From positions 31,299,473 through 31,363,472 of the forward strand of contig NC_069122.1 in assembly GCF_026914265.1 (NCBI RefSeq): DNA of 64,000 bases, read 5' to 3'. This document shows positions 10,572 through 21,324 of this stretch, in pieces (the first letter of the stretch is position 1; each line of letters opens with the position of its first letter). Source of the DNA: Mya arenaria. Lineage: Eukaryota > Mollusca > Bivalvia > Myida > Myidae. The position numbers were made by a program, and so were the translations under genes. The notes beneath the pieces are model-generated. The model was not told the DNA's origin. It did no database searches and was given only the letters and a program-made list of their open reading frames with translations.

Positions 10572-13030
10572 GGTAAGTACAGGATGGCCATAAATCCTTC
10601 ACCAGTGTAACAAGCATAGATACATTGTGGCCATAATTATATCCTCCACCTGAGTAACAATTGTAGATACATTGTGGCCATATATCCTCCACCTGAGTAA
10701 CAAGCCTAGATACATTGTGGCCATATATCCTCTACCAGAGTAACAAACCTAGATACATTGTGGCTATATATCCTCCACCTGAGTAACAAGCCTAGACACG
10801 TTGTGGCCATATATCCTCCACCTGAGTAACAAGCCTAAATACATTGTGGCCATATATCCTCTACCAGAGTAACAAACCTAGATACATTGTGGCTATATAT
10901 CCTCCACCTGAGTAACAAGCCTAGACACATTGTGGCTATATATCCTCCAACTGAGTAACAAGCCTAGACACGTTGTGGCCATATATCCTCCACCTGAGTT
11001 ACAAGCCTAGATACGTTGTGGCTATACATCCTCTACCAGAGTAACAAAACTAGATACATTGTGGCTATATATCCTCCACCTGAGTAACAAGCCTAGACAC
11101 ATTGTGGCTATATATCCTCTACCAGAGTAACAAAGCATAGATACATTATGGCCATATATCCTCCAACTGAGTAACAAGCCTAGAAACGTTGTGGCCATAT
11201 ATCCTCCACCTGAGTAACAATTGTAGATACATTGTGGCTATATATCCTCCAACTGAGTAACAAGCCTAGACACATTGTGGCCATATATCCTCCACCTGAG
11301 TAACAATTGTAGATACATTGTGGCCATATATCCTCCACCTGAGTAACAAGCCTAGACACATTGTGGCTATATATCCTCCACCTGAGTAACAAAGCATAGA
11401 TACATTATGGCCATATATCCTCCAACTGAGTAACAAGCCTAGAAACGTTGTGGCCATATATCCTCCACCTGAGTAACAATTGTAGATACATTGTGGCTAT
11501 ATATCCTCCAACTGAGTAACAAGCCTAGACACATTGTGGCCATATATCCTCCACCTGAGTAACAATTGTAGATACATTGTGGCCATATATCCTCCACCTG
11601 AGTAACAAGCCTAGACACATTGTGGCTATATATCCTCCACCTGAGTAACAAGCCTAGACACGTTGTGGCTATACATCCTCCACCTGAGTAACAAGCCTAG
11701 ACACATTGTGGCCATATATCCTCCAACTGAGTAACAAGCCTAGATACATTGTGGCCATATATCCTCCACCTGAGTTACAAGCCTAGACACATTGTGGCTA
11801 TATATCCTCCACCTGAGTAACAAAGCATAGATACATTATGGCCATATATCCTCCAACTGAGTAACAAGCCTAGAAACGTTGTCACCAGAGTAACAAGGGC
11901 ATATGCATTGTAGCCATATAACCTTCACCAGAGTAACAATGGCAGATGCATTGTGGTCATATTACCTTTACCAGAGTAACAAGGGCAGATGCATTAAGGC
12001 CATATAACCTTCACCAGAGTAACAAGGGCATATGCATTGTGGCCATATAACCTTCACCAGAGTAACAAGGGCAGATGCATTGTGGCCATATAACCTTACC
12101 AGAGTAACAAGGGCAGATGCATTAAGGCCATATAACCTTCACCAGAGTAACAAGGGCAGATGCATTGTGGCCATATAACCTTCACCAGAGTAACAAGGGC
12201 AGATGCATTGTGGCCATATAACCTTCACCAGAGTACCAAGGGCAGATGCATTGTGGCCATATAACCTTCACCAGAGTAACAAGGGCAGATGCATTGTGGC
12301 CATATTACCTTCACCAGAGTAACAAGGGCAGATGCATTGTGGCCATATAACCTTCACCAGAGTACCAAGGGCAGATGCATTGTGGCCATATAACCTTCAC
12401 CAGAGTACCAAGGGCAGATGCATTATGGCCATATAACCTTCACCAGAGTAACAAGGGCAGATGCATTGTGGCCATATAACCTTCACCAGAGTAACAAGGG
12501 CAGATGCATTGTGGCCATATTACCTTCACCAGAGTACCAAGGGCAGATGCATTGTGGCCATATAACCTTCACCAGAGTAACAAGGGCAGATGCATTGTGG
12601 CCATATAACCTTCACCAGAGTAACAAGGGTAGATATGTTGTGGCCAGAGTAACAAGGGCAAATGCATTGTGGCCATATAACCTTCACCAGAGTAACAAGG
12701 GCATATGCATTGTAGCCATATAACCTTCACTAGAGTAACAAGGGCAGATGCATTGTGGCCATATAACCTTCACCAGAGTAACAAGGGTAGATATGTTGTG
12801 GCCATATAACCCTTTACCAGAGTAACAAGGGCAAATGCATTGTAGCCATATAACCTTCACTAGAGTAACAAGGGCAGATGCATTGTGGCCATATAACCTT
12901 CACCAGAGTAACAAGGGCATATGCATTGTGGCCATATAACCTCCACCAGAGTAACAAGGGCAGATGCATTGTGGCCATATAATTTATGTACTTCACCTTA
13001 GTAACAAGGGCAGATATGTTGTGGCTGTTA
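10572..13030 (+). repeat. 43-bp minisatellite array, about 57 units, two subfamilies
   Basis: Units resemble 'gagtaacaagcctagac' + 'acattgtggccatatatcc'. Up to about 11880 the 'gcctaga ... atatcctccac' subfamily dominates; after that the 'gggcagatgcattgtggcc ... ataaccttcac' subfamily. A higher-order repeat of about 259 bp (six units) is visible: 11180-11392 recurs at 11439-11651. The open frames across it exist only because 43-bp units cycle through frames. The array lies in the intron of the cysteine-rich gene. Confidence 0.95.
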
Positions 13031-13277
13031 CATTCTTATTAAAGTCACAACATAACTGTACACAATTCTTGAAACATACACAGCTAGATATACCTTATAT
13101 TCATTTTCAGAAGCAAAATTACAAAATTGAAAATAAGACCCTGGTTATTATCACCATAGCAACGTTATGTAAACGTGAGCGGGGCAACTAAATGTATAGA
13201 TAATTGCAGAAGATCTATGTCGTCATATTGGACATAATACACATGTCAAATTTTATCAAAATATTCCCATGAGTACT

Positions 13278-13560
13278 TCACACATTCTCGTGTCTGTTAA
13301 CCCAAGTTTCAATGCAGTCGTTGAAGTTTTCTGTTTGTATTCTCCTGATAAACTCCCGAACAACCACTGGCAGGTCTTTGACGTTGTCGAAACATGAGCC
13401 TCTCAACTCATTCTTGATGTTGGGAAAAAGCCAAAAGTCACATGGTGCTAGGTCTGAAGAGTACAGGGTGTGTTGAATAGTTTTAATATCTAATCCAGCT
13501 AGTGTTGTCTTAGTAAGGACAGACATATAGGATGATGCGTTGTCATGGTGATTTTGCTGG
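13278..13560 (-). pseudogene. mariner transposase, C-terminal catalytic part
   Basis: Minus-strand translation includes HDNASSYM followed by YSSDLAPCDFWLFPNIKNEL, which are the second and third catalytic-aspartate regions of mariner transposases (HDNA and the SPDLAPxDxxLFP block). The frame is open at the C-terminus (IETWVNRHENV), but upstream it runs into the dispersed repeat at about 13600 and the first catalytic aspartate is missing. The product would be inactive. Confidence 0.85.
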
Positions 13561-13620
13561 CAAGCTCTGTCCTCTTCTTAACTGCTCTTATCAATTAGTC
13601 ACGCCCCAGCACCTAAAACA

Positions 13621-13787
13621 GTGGTCGAAAATAAGCACAAACCCGCAAGCCCTGCACTGGTAAAATGTCTTTTGGGCTTGCTCAAATTCTGAATTTAATA
13701 ATAGCACGACTTGTTCAAAAATTTGATGCCAAGCAATAGTTATATAAAATTCGGGCTTGTTCATCCAAAAGTCTAATTTTGATGACT
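13621..13787. repeat. dispersed repeat, second copy
   Basis: About 167 bp matching 6132-6292 ('cgcaagccctgcactggtaa', 'ttcatccaaaagtctaatt'). It separates the two transposase fragments, so it probably inserted into the mariner. Confidence 0.75.
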
Positions 13788-13929
13788 CCTAAAAGCGGTA
13801 ATTTTGCATTTGTTTTTATGCTGAAAACTAATTATTAATGCTAGTTTTTCATTTAGTATCTTATTTTACGTAAAAACATAATGTATAGCATATAAAAACT
13901 AACTAATACCTTTGAATAGTAGATGGTTG

Positions 13930-14185
13930 TCACAGTCTTTCCAGTGGGTACTGCATGGCTCTCAGTAACGTCGCAATCTCATCTGTTTTTCCTGACGCTG
14001 AGTTGGGACGTCCAGCCCATGGATCATCTACTGCGTCCTGCCAAGGGTCTTTCTTGAAAGTGTTGTACCACTCATAGATCCGAGTCCTAGACGTAGCCCC
14101 ATTCATATTTTGGATCAAAGATACTGTCTCTTGTCTGCTTTTACCCATCAGGATGCAAAATTTGACAAAATCATTGTTCTTGATT
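13930..14185 (-). pseudogene. mariner transposase, N-terminal helix-turn-helix part
   Basis: Minus-strand translation gives NNDFVKFCILMGKSRQETVS, then RTRIYEWYNTFKKD and DDPWAGRPNSASGKTDEI. These fit the N-terminal DNA-binding region of mariner transposases (FxxxxGKxxxET, RxxxYxWxxxFKxG, DDPxxGRP). The true start is not evident and the frame ends at about 13930. Together with 13278-13560 it covers the ends of one transposase, with the middle lost or displaced. Confidence 0.8.
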
Positions 14186-14400
14186 CATTCTTCATGAAGT
14201 CACTAACTGCCTCTACTTGTTGACCGTGCAGATCAGAAATGATGTCCTGGACGTCCAGTAGAGTCCCGAAATACATACGTTACCTTCAATTTGCAGAGCT
14301 AATTAGGACCATAAATGTAAAACAAACTTGTAGTTCTAAAGTCAGTTTTGATGTTGATGTAAAATTGCCCCGCACAAGCTTACCTGACCTTACCATAACA

Positions 14401-14879
14401 ACAAAATAAATCATCTAAATCAAAGAATATGTGTATGCATAATTTTAATGAATCTATAGATGAAACCTGTAGGTACAAATTGATACGAAAATGTCAAGAA
14501 ATAAAAATATGACAGCATTTGTCCCGAAACTTTCCAAACACCCTTCGTATTAAAAATTATGCATACCAAATTATACTGTGTTAAGGACGCGAGCATAGGT
14601 AGGATGATGTGAGTAACGTCCCTTTGAAGTGAAATGGACTTCAAAAAATGTTAAAAGCCTAATACTATAGATAAGAAGCATGCAATTTTGAGGGGGAGCT
14701 TGGTGGGGGGGGGGGAGTGAGTCATATACAGTAACACAGTATCAGACATTGCGAAAACCGCCGGACAGACAGTCCTCACGGGTAAATTTTGACTCGGTTC
14801 GACTATTTTTGTTATGGTGTCCGTCTGTCTGACGAACAGTTTTTAACCAAAAGCGGCAGCCCTGGTAACCAATTTAATA
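14401..14879. other. unassigned sequence with a poly-G tract
   Basis: A G-run at about 14702-14716 and loosely inverted 'ccgccggacagacag' and 'ccgtctgtctgacg' segments (14760-14840) are the only structures seen. No gene. Confidence 0.3.
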
Positions 14880-15616
14880 TTTCTTTTCCAATACATTAAC
14901 CTATATATATGTTCCAGAATGGACAGCCCTGACAACCAACCAAATTAGTAATTAATTTTCCAATACATAAACTTATTGCACTAGAATGGACAGCCCTGGT
15001 AACCAACCAAATTTGTATTTAATTTTCTAATACATAAACTTAATGTTCCAGAATGGACAGCCCTGGTAACCAACCAAATTTGTATTTAATTTTCTAATAC
15101 ATAAACTTAATGTTCCAGAATGGACAGCCCAAGTAACCAACCAACTTATTATTTCTTTTCAAATACATAAACTTAATGTTCAGGAATGGACAGCCCTGGT
15201 AACCAACCAAATAAGTATTTATTTTCTAATACATTAACTTAATGTTCCAGAATGGACAGACCTGGTAACCAGCCAACTTAAATTGTATTTTCCAATACAT
15301 TAACTTAATGTTCTATAATAAACAGCCGTGGTAACCGACCAAGTATTTCTTTTCCAATACATTAGCTTAATATTTCAGAGTGGACAGTTCTGAAACCAGC
15401 CAACTTAAATTTTATTTTCCAATACATTAACTTAATGTTCTAGAAAGGGCAGCCCTGGTAACCAACAAACTTAGTATTTCTTTTCCAATACATTTACTTA
15501 ATGTTCCAGAATGGACACCCCTGGTAACCAACCAGAATGAACATCTCTGATAATCAACCAACTTAGCATTTCTTTTCCAATATATTAACCTAATGTTCAA
15601 GAATGGAGAGTCCTGG
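14880..15616 (+). repeat. 62-66-bp minisatellite array, left part
   Basis: About twelve units of the type 'ttccagaatggacagccc', 'tggtaaccaacc', 'aacttagtatttc', 'ttttccaatacat'. The array stops inside a unit at 'cctggTAA' and resumes at 29244 with 'TAAccaaccaac', showing that the 13.6 kb between is an insertion. Minus-strand frames across the units are repeat artefacts. Confidence 0.95.
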
Positions 15617-18479
15617 TAAGGCCAAAAAAAAAAAAATACCTGTGTTTCTGGTAATCCGACCAACCCTATTTTTTTCCTCGCCGACCGTAATGCCTAAAAA
15701 AAATACATTTGGTTCGGGTTACCCGACCCTATTTACGGAATAGGCGCCGACCCTACCGTTTTATAGTCAGTTTGAAAAAAAAAATGAAAAACTAAAAAAA
15801 AATCTTTTTTTAATTTGCTTTTCAATATGTAGTTTAAAACCTTAAATGCTTATACAGAAGATAACTTTAACACCATTCTCCAATGATGAAAATGACATTT
15901 TTATATAAAGCCTAATAAAAAATAAAAAAAGCCTACCTACCCTACCTATTTTTGAAAAGGATGTAACCCTAACCAAACACATTTTTATTTTAGGCCTAAT
16001 CTTTTTTCAGACAAAAGTAAAAAAAAAATTAAATTTTTAATTCTATCGTGGTTGATCACCGGAGACATATTTTGCTGTCTTTTTAATGAAAATATTTTGA
16101 ATTATAGTTTGCGGTGTTATTTATCCATATCCATGTCCAAAATAAAACTTACTTTTTTTACGATTAGGCTTTGCGTATATCATGCAGGCTTCTTACGATA
16201 AGGCTTTGCGAATTCATGCAGGCTAACTGCCAGGTTCCAATACACATTTCATTAATCGTTATATTAATTTATCCGCAATTATCAATGATTATTTATTTCG
16301 CCTTATTTAAGTCCCATCAACTGAAATCCAAACAAAAACCTGCAAAAGTTAACAACACATTTATTGGAATGTGTCGGCTGCAGATCAAACGGTACAATTT
16401 GTGATGTCAGAGCACGAGCGGTGATAAGATCAAAGGCGCGTGGCTATGGTTTGTATCTAATTCGGTCAGTCGGATACCGTATGATCCCATTTGATTGCCA
16501 GGATTTCGCATAGGCTGGTACGAAAATACCATACGATCGAAAAATAATTATCAATAATCGTTGTCTGGTAATCTTAAAACAATGACCGAAATGTTTTAAT
16601 TCACTATAAATATGAATGAAACTTTGATTGTAATAATTTACGAAATTAAGATACGTGAAATAAATCCATATCCGCATTTACTTGTTCTTTTTTTAACTTA
16701 CCTCCACTTGAAGGCCTAGTTTATGGAGCTCATATTTGACAAGAAAATCGGCGATTTTCCTCAAGCAAATTAAAAATTTAGTTGATAATTGACTGTTTGG
16801 CTAGAACATTATCACAGATTTGTTGAAATTGAAGTGCTGGATTTTTCCTAAAAACCGATCACGACTTATAAACGAGCATTGTATACAAAAAAACACCAGA
16901 TTTCATGGGCAAAATTGGCGGGAAAATATGGTAGTCGAAGGTAAGGAAATGATTTCAGACATTAAACAATGCTGTTTTATCAGACTTTTGGTAAATTAGG
17001 AAACGCGTAGATATAACATAAGGCCAGAGTTTTTTTATCTTTAGATTTACGGGAGATTTTTCAAAAAGTTGGGTAAGGAGGAGGAAATAAAAATAAAAAT
17101 AAAATGCATAAAATGTCCCAAAGGAGAAATAAATAAAAATAAAACGGATTTTTCTCCGATTTTTTTTATTTTTTAAATCTTCTTATATCATGAAGACAAA
17201 ACACACCTTGCTTGTGTCAGCTATTTCATAGGCTGAAAAAAGGGTGATAGATCACCATAAAGTTTCAAAAGCATAATTAAAAGATCCTTTTAATGACTGA
17301 AAATATTGACCTCAACACTGTGAGTTCAAGTGCTCATTGAAATTAATTGTATATATTTGTTCGAATGCATCTATGCATATGAGGTGCATATATTATCAAC
17401 CCATGGATTTTATGAAACATGTCAGTGTAATAAAGAAGTTTAAATGGCCAATTCTAACATTTTGCCCACAATATAAGCATATGGCAGATTTCACAAAAAA
17501 GGCAATTATTTGGCCCATTTGCTTTCATTTATTGTTATTGCATGTCAACGTCATATATACAGCAATTGCCTTTCCCAACCCAATAAGAACACCTAATAGA
17601 AGTGATTTGTATTAAAATAATGAAAATATTGTGTTAAATAAGGTAAAAAAATGTAAAAATATGCCGATATTTAGGACAAAAAAGACAGAAAATCTTCCCC
17701 GTACCAATATACCACTTTTTTGAGGATGCTTTTCAGTAACATCTGGTAAGTATTTTATTCTTGTCTGTTGAATAATGTTTGCAAGAAATGTTAATTAAAA
17801 CAATAATATATCTAAAATGATGGCATTTCGTTCGTAATATACTTAAATTTTCGGTAATTGCGCATGGTGATAACGTTACGGTAATCTGTCCTAGAATTGT
17901 TGTGTAACGTTAGCAGACATGATCCACTGCTAACTGTTTTAAGCCTAATCACACCTTTATTAAATCACTGAAAACAAAGACTACGTGTCGGATAAAAACA
18001 GTATTGCATGTAACAAGAAATTGGTCATTCCCGATCATAAAGTTTTTTAGGTCTAAAAATGTGTTAATGTTACGCAAAATCGATTCTGTCATATTTTAGC
18101 ATGACGATAGCACCTTTTCTATTCGTGAATAATTTACACCGACTGAGGGTTAACATCCGGGTAGCGATTACTTTTATATTGGACTGGTTCACAGTTGACA
18201 TTGAAATGATAAAAATAGTGGTGAATTCCGTTGATAAAAACTTAATCCAAGTTTGGCTCATTCTGTCCTTCGATGTAACGTTAACATTATGTCACGCTAG
18301 CATTAAGACAAGCGCTTAATAAAGCAAGAAAATCGTTGAAATTTGATGACTTTCCCAGAGTCAATTATTCGAACATAACAATGTCGTCTGTAAACTATCG
18401 TTTGTAAGTATTCATTCATTAGGTACGTAGTTTATATTGAATTCATACCGCTTTTGTGTTTGATATCGTTATTTATTGG

Positions 18480-19000
18480 ACAGAATTAAGAATGCAAACG
18501 TTATAAAATGGACAGAAATATAGATGATAACGTGACAAATGGACATAACTGCAAATGTTACATTGAACAGAAACCTTCTTTTTTTTATAAAACACATATT
18601 TATGTTTTGTTTTTTTGTGATCCATTGTTTGCTTTTGATACAAGCTTAACTGTTTAATACTTAATCTGAATTTGATTAAGTAAACTGAATGCTTATGTTA
18701 TAATTGGGACAGAAATATGTTTGCTAATGTGACAAAAGGACTTTTCCCCTAATGTTACATAGGACAGAAGCAGAGTTTGACATCACCAAGAGAGAATGCT
18801 TGAGATGAAAGTCAATATTTGTATGCTCATTTTGTGATTCATTGTGTTGCTTATTTGACAAATCTTATTTTTGACACACACTTGTGTTATATATTGTATC
18901 TTTACCTTATTTTAGTCACCTGAATGCTAGTGTTACAATTTGGACAGAACAATGTGTGCTATTGGACAATAGGACATCTCCCCTGGTGTTACTTTTGGAT
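18480..19000 (+). repeat. degenerate tandem repeat, about 215-bp period, 3 copies
   Basis: Three similar segments near 18480, 18690 and 18905 each run 'gaatgc(t/a)..gttata/caat', 'ggacagaa', 'gctaatgtgacaaa(t)gga', 'aatgttac'. A reverse-oriented relative occurs at 27235-27310. They look like subterminal repeats of the inner element. A 21-base poly-C tract (19012-19032) follows. Confidence 0.55.
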
Positions 19001-19261
19001 TCCTGTTTGAACCCCCCCCCCCCCCCCCCCCCAGAGTATATAAAAGTTTAAGAACATTGTTTCTGTGCTTCTAAAACTGTTCAATCTAGTGACTGTTTTT
19101 ATTCAATTTCAAACTGTCCCAGATTAAATTAACTGAATGCCAGTGATAACGATAAATTAGTTAAAGGCCTAGTTTAGGTCCATTTTCATAATAAAACATT
19201 GAAAACTGCACAGCAGGTCTTATCAGATTGGAGATCTGATAAGACTTTTTCTTTTTTCCCT

Positions 19262-19313
19262 GAACCCCACCCCTGGACCTAGGGTGTGTGGTTACAATTG
19301 ACTGGTGCATTAT
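19262..19313 (-). mobile_element. one end of the GC-rich MITE
   Basis: Contains 'cccctggacctagg' and the terminal repeat gtggttacaattgactggtg. The other end is absent here; the matching full copy lies in the opposite arm of the TTAA element at 26209-26532. Confidence 0.7.
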
Positions 19314-20160
19314 GACCAGTGGTATTGTGGCGCAAGTTGACGAACTAAATGTTGTTCCATGTGGAAGGAGTCTGATAAATAGATTTACAGATAATAAATT
19401 GACGTTGTATTCTTGTAGTATTTCAAACAAAACTGTTTTTTGAATGTAGCAAAACAATAAGAAGTGTTAGTAAAAGTACCGTATTTTCTCGACTATAAGA
19501 CGGGGAAATTGGGTCCCGATTTTTACCCCCAAAGTAGGGGACCCGTCTTATAAACGAGTCGATAAAATATTAAAAAAAGATTCAAGTCAAAATCAGTTAA
19601 ATTTTACATAGGGTATTCGTCTATCCAGTCTATCGTCTGCTGATATAAGTAAGTAAACAACAACACGAAATCTCTTCACCGCGCGTGCTCTGACGTCACA
19701 CAGTGTACCGTTATATCTGCATTTTTCTCATGGCGCGTGTCAGTATAATTAGTTTGACAGATATTTCATATCAATAAATTGGAATCTTAATATGATGTAG
19801 GTACCTAACTGTCAATTTGATTAAGCAAACAAATGACAATGCGAATATGAATCCTTTATGTTCGTCGCCAATCAAGGGACAATATTGTCTAAAGCATTAT
19901 TGCTAAACAAACACCTATTCATGCCTCGGCTTTTCGCAGTTATGTTATTGAAGCCATTTATTTTGCCGAAGAACTTCATTGGTGTCTTCAATAAAAAAAT
20001 AAACTAAAACAAACATATGTTGTTATTTTTGTGTCGAGTTACCGCCCTTTGAGCAACAGGTGTAAAGAATGGAGAAAAATATTTTTTCGGTTATTTAAAG
20101 CAAATCACTTCATTAAGCAAAAAAATGAGACTTAAACAGAAAATAACTAACTAGTGATAG

Positions 20161-21324
20161 ATGCCACCTAAGAATTCGGCAAAAGGAAAGGGGAAAAACA
20201 AGAGAAAAGCGAACTCCCCACTGGAATGCCACGTCGACAATACAGACCAAACTGAAAAAGTGGGTGGGGTGAGTAGGACAAAATTGAAAAAAATAAATAG
20301 ATGTATTGACAATATTGCAAAAACATTAACTGGGAATACGAACGTTGACATGAACAGCAGTACTACGAATACAAATATGAGTTATGCTGCCCAGCCCACC
20401 GCCCAGCCCATGTATGGCATGCAGACCCCCCAGAACCCCCAGCATTATTCAGCGGGCTACTTATCTTCGCCGATGTCACAGTACAGTCTACCCCCGCCCA
20501 AGAACCCCTCCCCACAACCCGGTATACCCCCATGGGCCTCCGAACTCTTAGAAGACATAAAAGAACTCAAGTCCGTCCTTCCAAGTATAAATAAAATAGA
20601 ACAGACACTTTCTTTAATGAATGCAAAAATGTCAGATTTAGAAGGAAACGTCAAAAATATAGACATTAGAGTCACAGAAGTTGAAAATTCCTGCAAATTT
20701 ATTAGCCAAGGCTTTGAAAAGCATTCACAGGAACTGAAAACGGCCAGCGAAACAGTAAAAAAAGTTGACAAAAAATGTATTTCCCTTGATGCTACACTGA
20801 AAAAGGTAAATGAAGAAAATGAGACACTAAAAAGCAAAGTGCTTGACCTAGAAAACCGCTCAATGAGAAACAACCTGATGTTTAGGGGAATCCCTGAGCA
20901 AACAAACCATGGAAGCCCGGAGAACTGTGACAACTTGGTAAAAAAGTTCATATCCGATGAGCTTGAAGTCGATGCAACAGCAATGACATTTGAACGAGCC
21001 CATAGAATCCCGGCGACAATAGGTCCAAACACCAAAACGCCCAGGCCAATGGTTGTGAACTTCCACTATTTCCAGGAAAGAGAAAAGGTCATGGCAGAAT
21101 CGGCAAAACGTTCACAAGCCCTGCGAGGAAAAGGTTATGGTGTCGGGCCACAGCGTCCGAAGGAAATACGTGATGCACGGAGAGCACTTCGTGACGTCAT
21201 GGATAACGCTCGCGCCCGTGGACAGCACGTAAGAATGTATGGCGACAAACTCTACATTAACAACAAGCTGTATCGCCCACCACCAATGGAAGGAGAGACT
21301 GCGGAAGCCACTTCCGGGAACTAG
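20161..21324 (+). CDS. LINE ORF1 protein (RNA-binding, coiled coil)
   Basis: The 387-residue protein has a basic N-terminus (KGKGKNKRKA), a Gln/Pro/Tyr-rich low-complexity stretch (about 70-125), a predicted coiled coil (about 130-233, heptad-like K/E/L pattern ending DLENRSMRNN) and an RRM-like domain starting at LMFRGIPE (about 239), then a basic C-terminal domain. LENRSxRNNLxFxGIPE is the signature of L1-type ORF1 proteins, which trimerise and coat the element RNA. The ATG at 20161 follows an A-rich leader and gives the full domain order. The frame ends at a TAG (21322-21324) in the same frame as ORF2. Confidence 0.9.
   Translation: MPPKNSAKGKGKNKRKANSPLECHVDNTDQTEKVGGVSRTKLKKINRCIDNIAKTLTGNTNVDMNSSTTNTNMSYAAQPTAQPMYGMQTPQNPQHYSAGYLSSPMSQYSLPPPKNPSPQPGIPPWASELLEDIKELKSVLPSINKIEQTLSLMNAKMSDLEGNVKNIDIRVTEVENSCKFISQGFEKHSQELKTASETVKKVDKKCISLDATLKKVNEENETLKSKVLDLENRSMRNNLMFRGIPEQTNHGSPENCDNLVKKFISDELEVDATAMTFERAHRIPATIGPNTKTPRPMVVNFHYFQEREKVMAESAKRSQALRGKGYGVGPQRPKEIRDARRALRDVMDNARARGQHVRMYGDKLYINNKLYRPPPMEGETAEATSGN

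Larger units (their letters stand above)
13150..14400 (-). mobile_element. decayed mariner element
   Basis: A 1.25 kb region contains both halves of a mariner-type transposase on the minus strand. It is bounded by similar inverted sequences (left near 13170-13195 'tgagcggggcaa', right near 14360-14385 'ttgccccgcacaagctt'). The size is normal for mariner (about 1.3 kb). A dispersed repeat sits in the middle. Confidence 0.65.

Noticed and set aside
11180..12723. Several overlapping open reading frames of 60-100 codons with repeated MHCGHITFTRV or WRIYGHNV-like peptides
   Set aside because: They are forced by the 43-bp minisatellite; both strands and several frames are open and no start or splice context supports coding.
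20457..21035. 192-codon minus-strand frame opposite LINE ORF1
   Set aside because: Antisense shadow of ORF1, which has a coherent coiled-coil/RRM protein.
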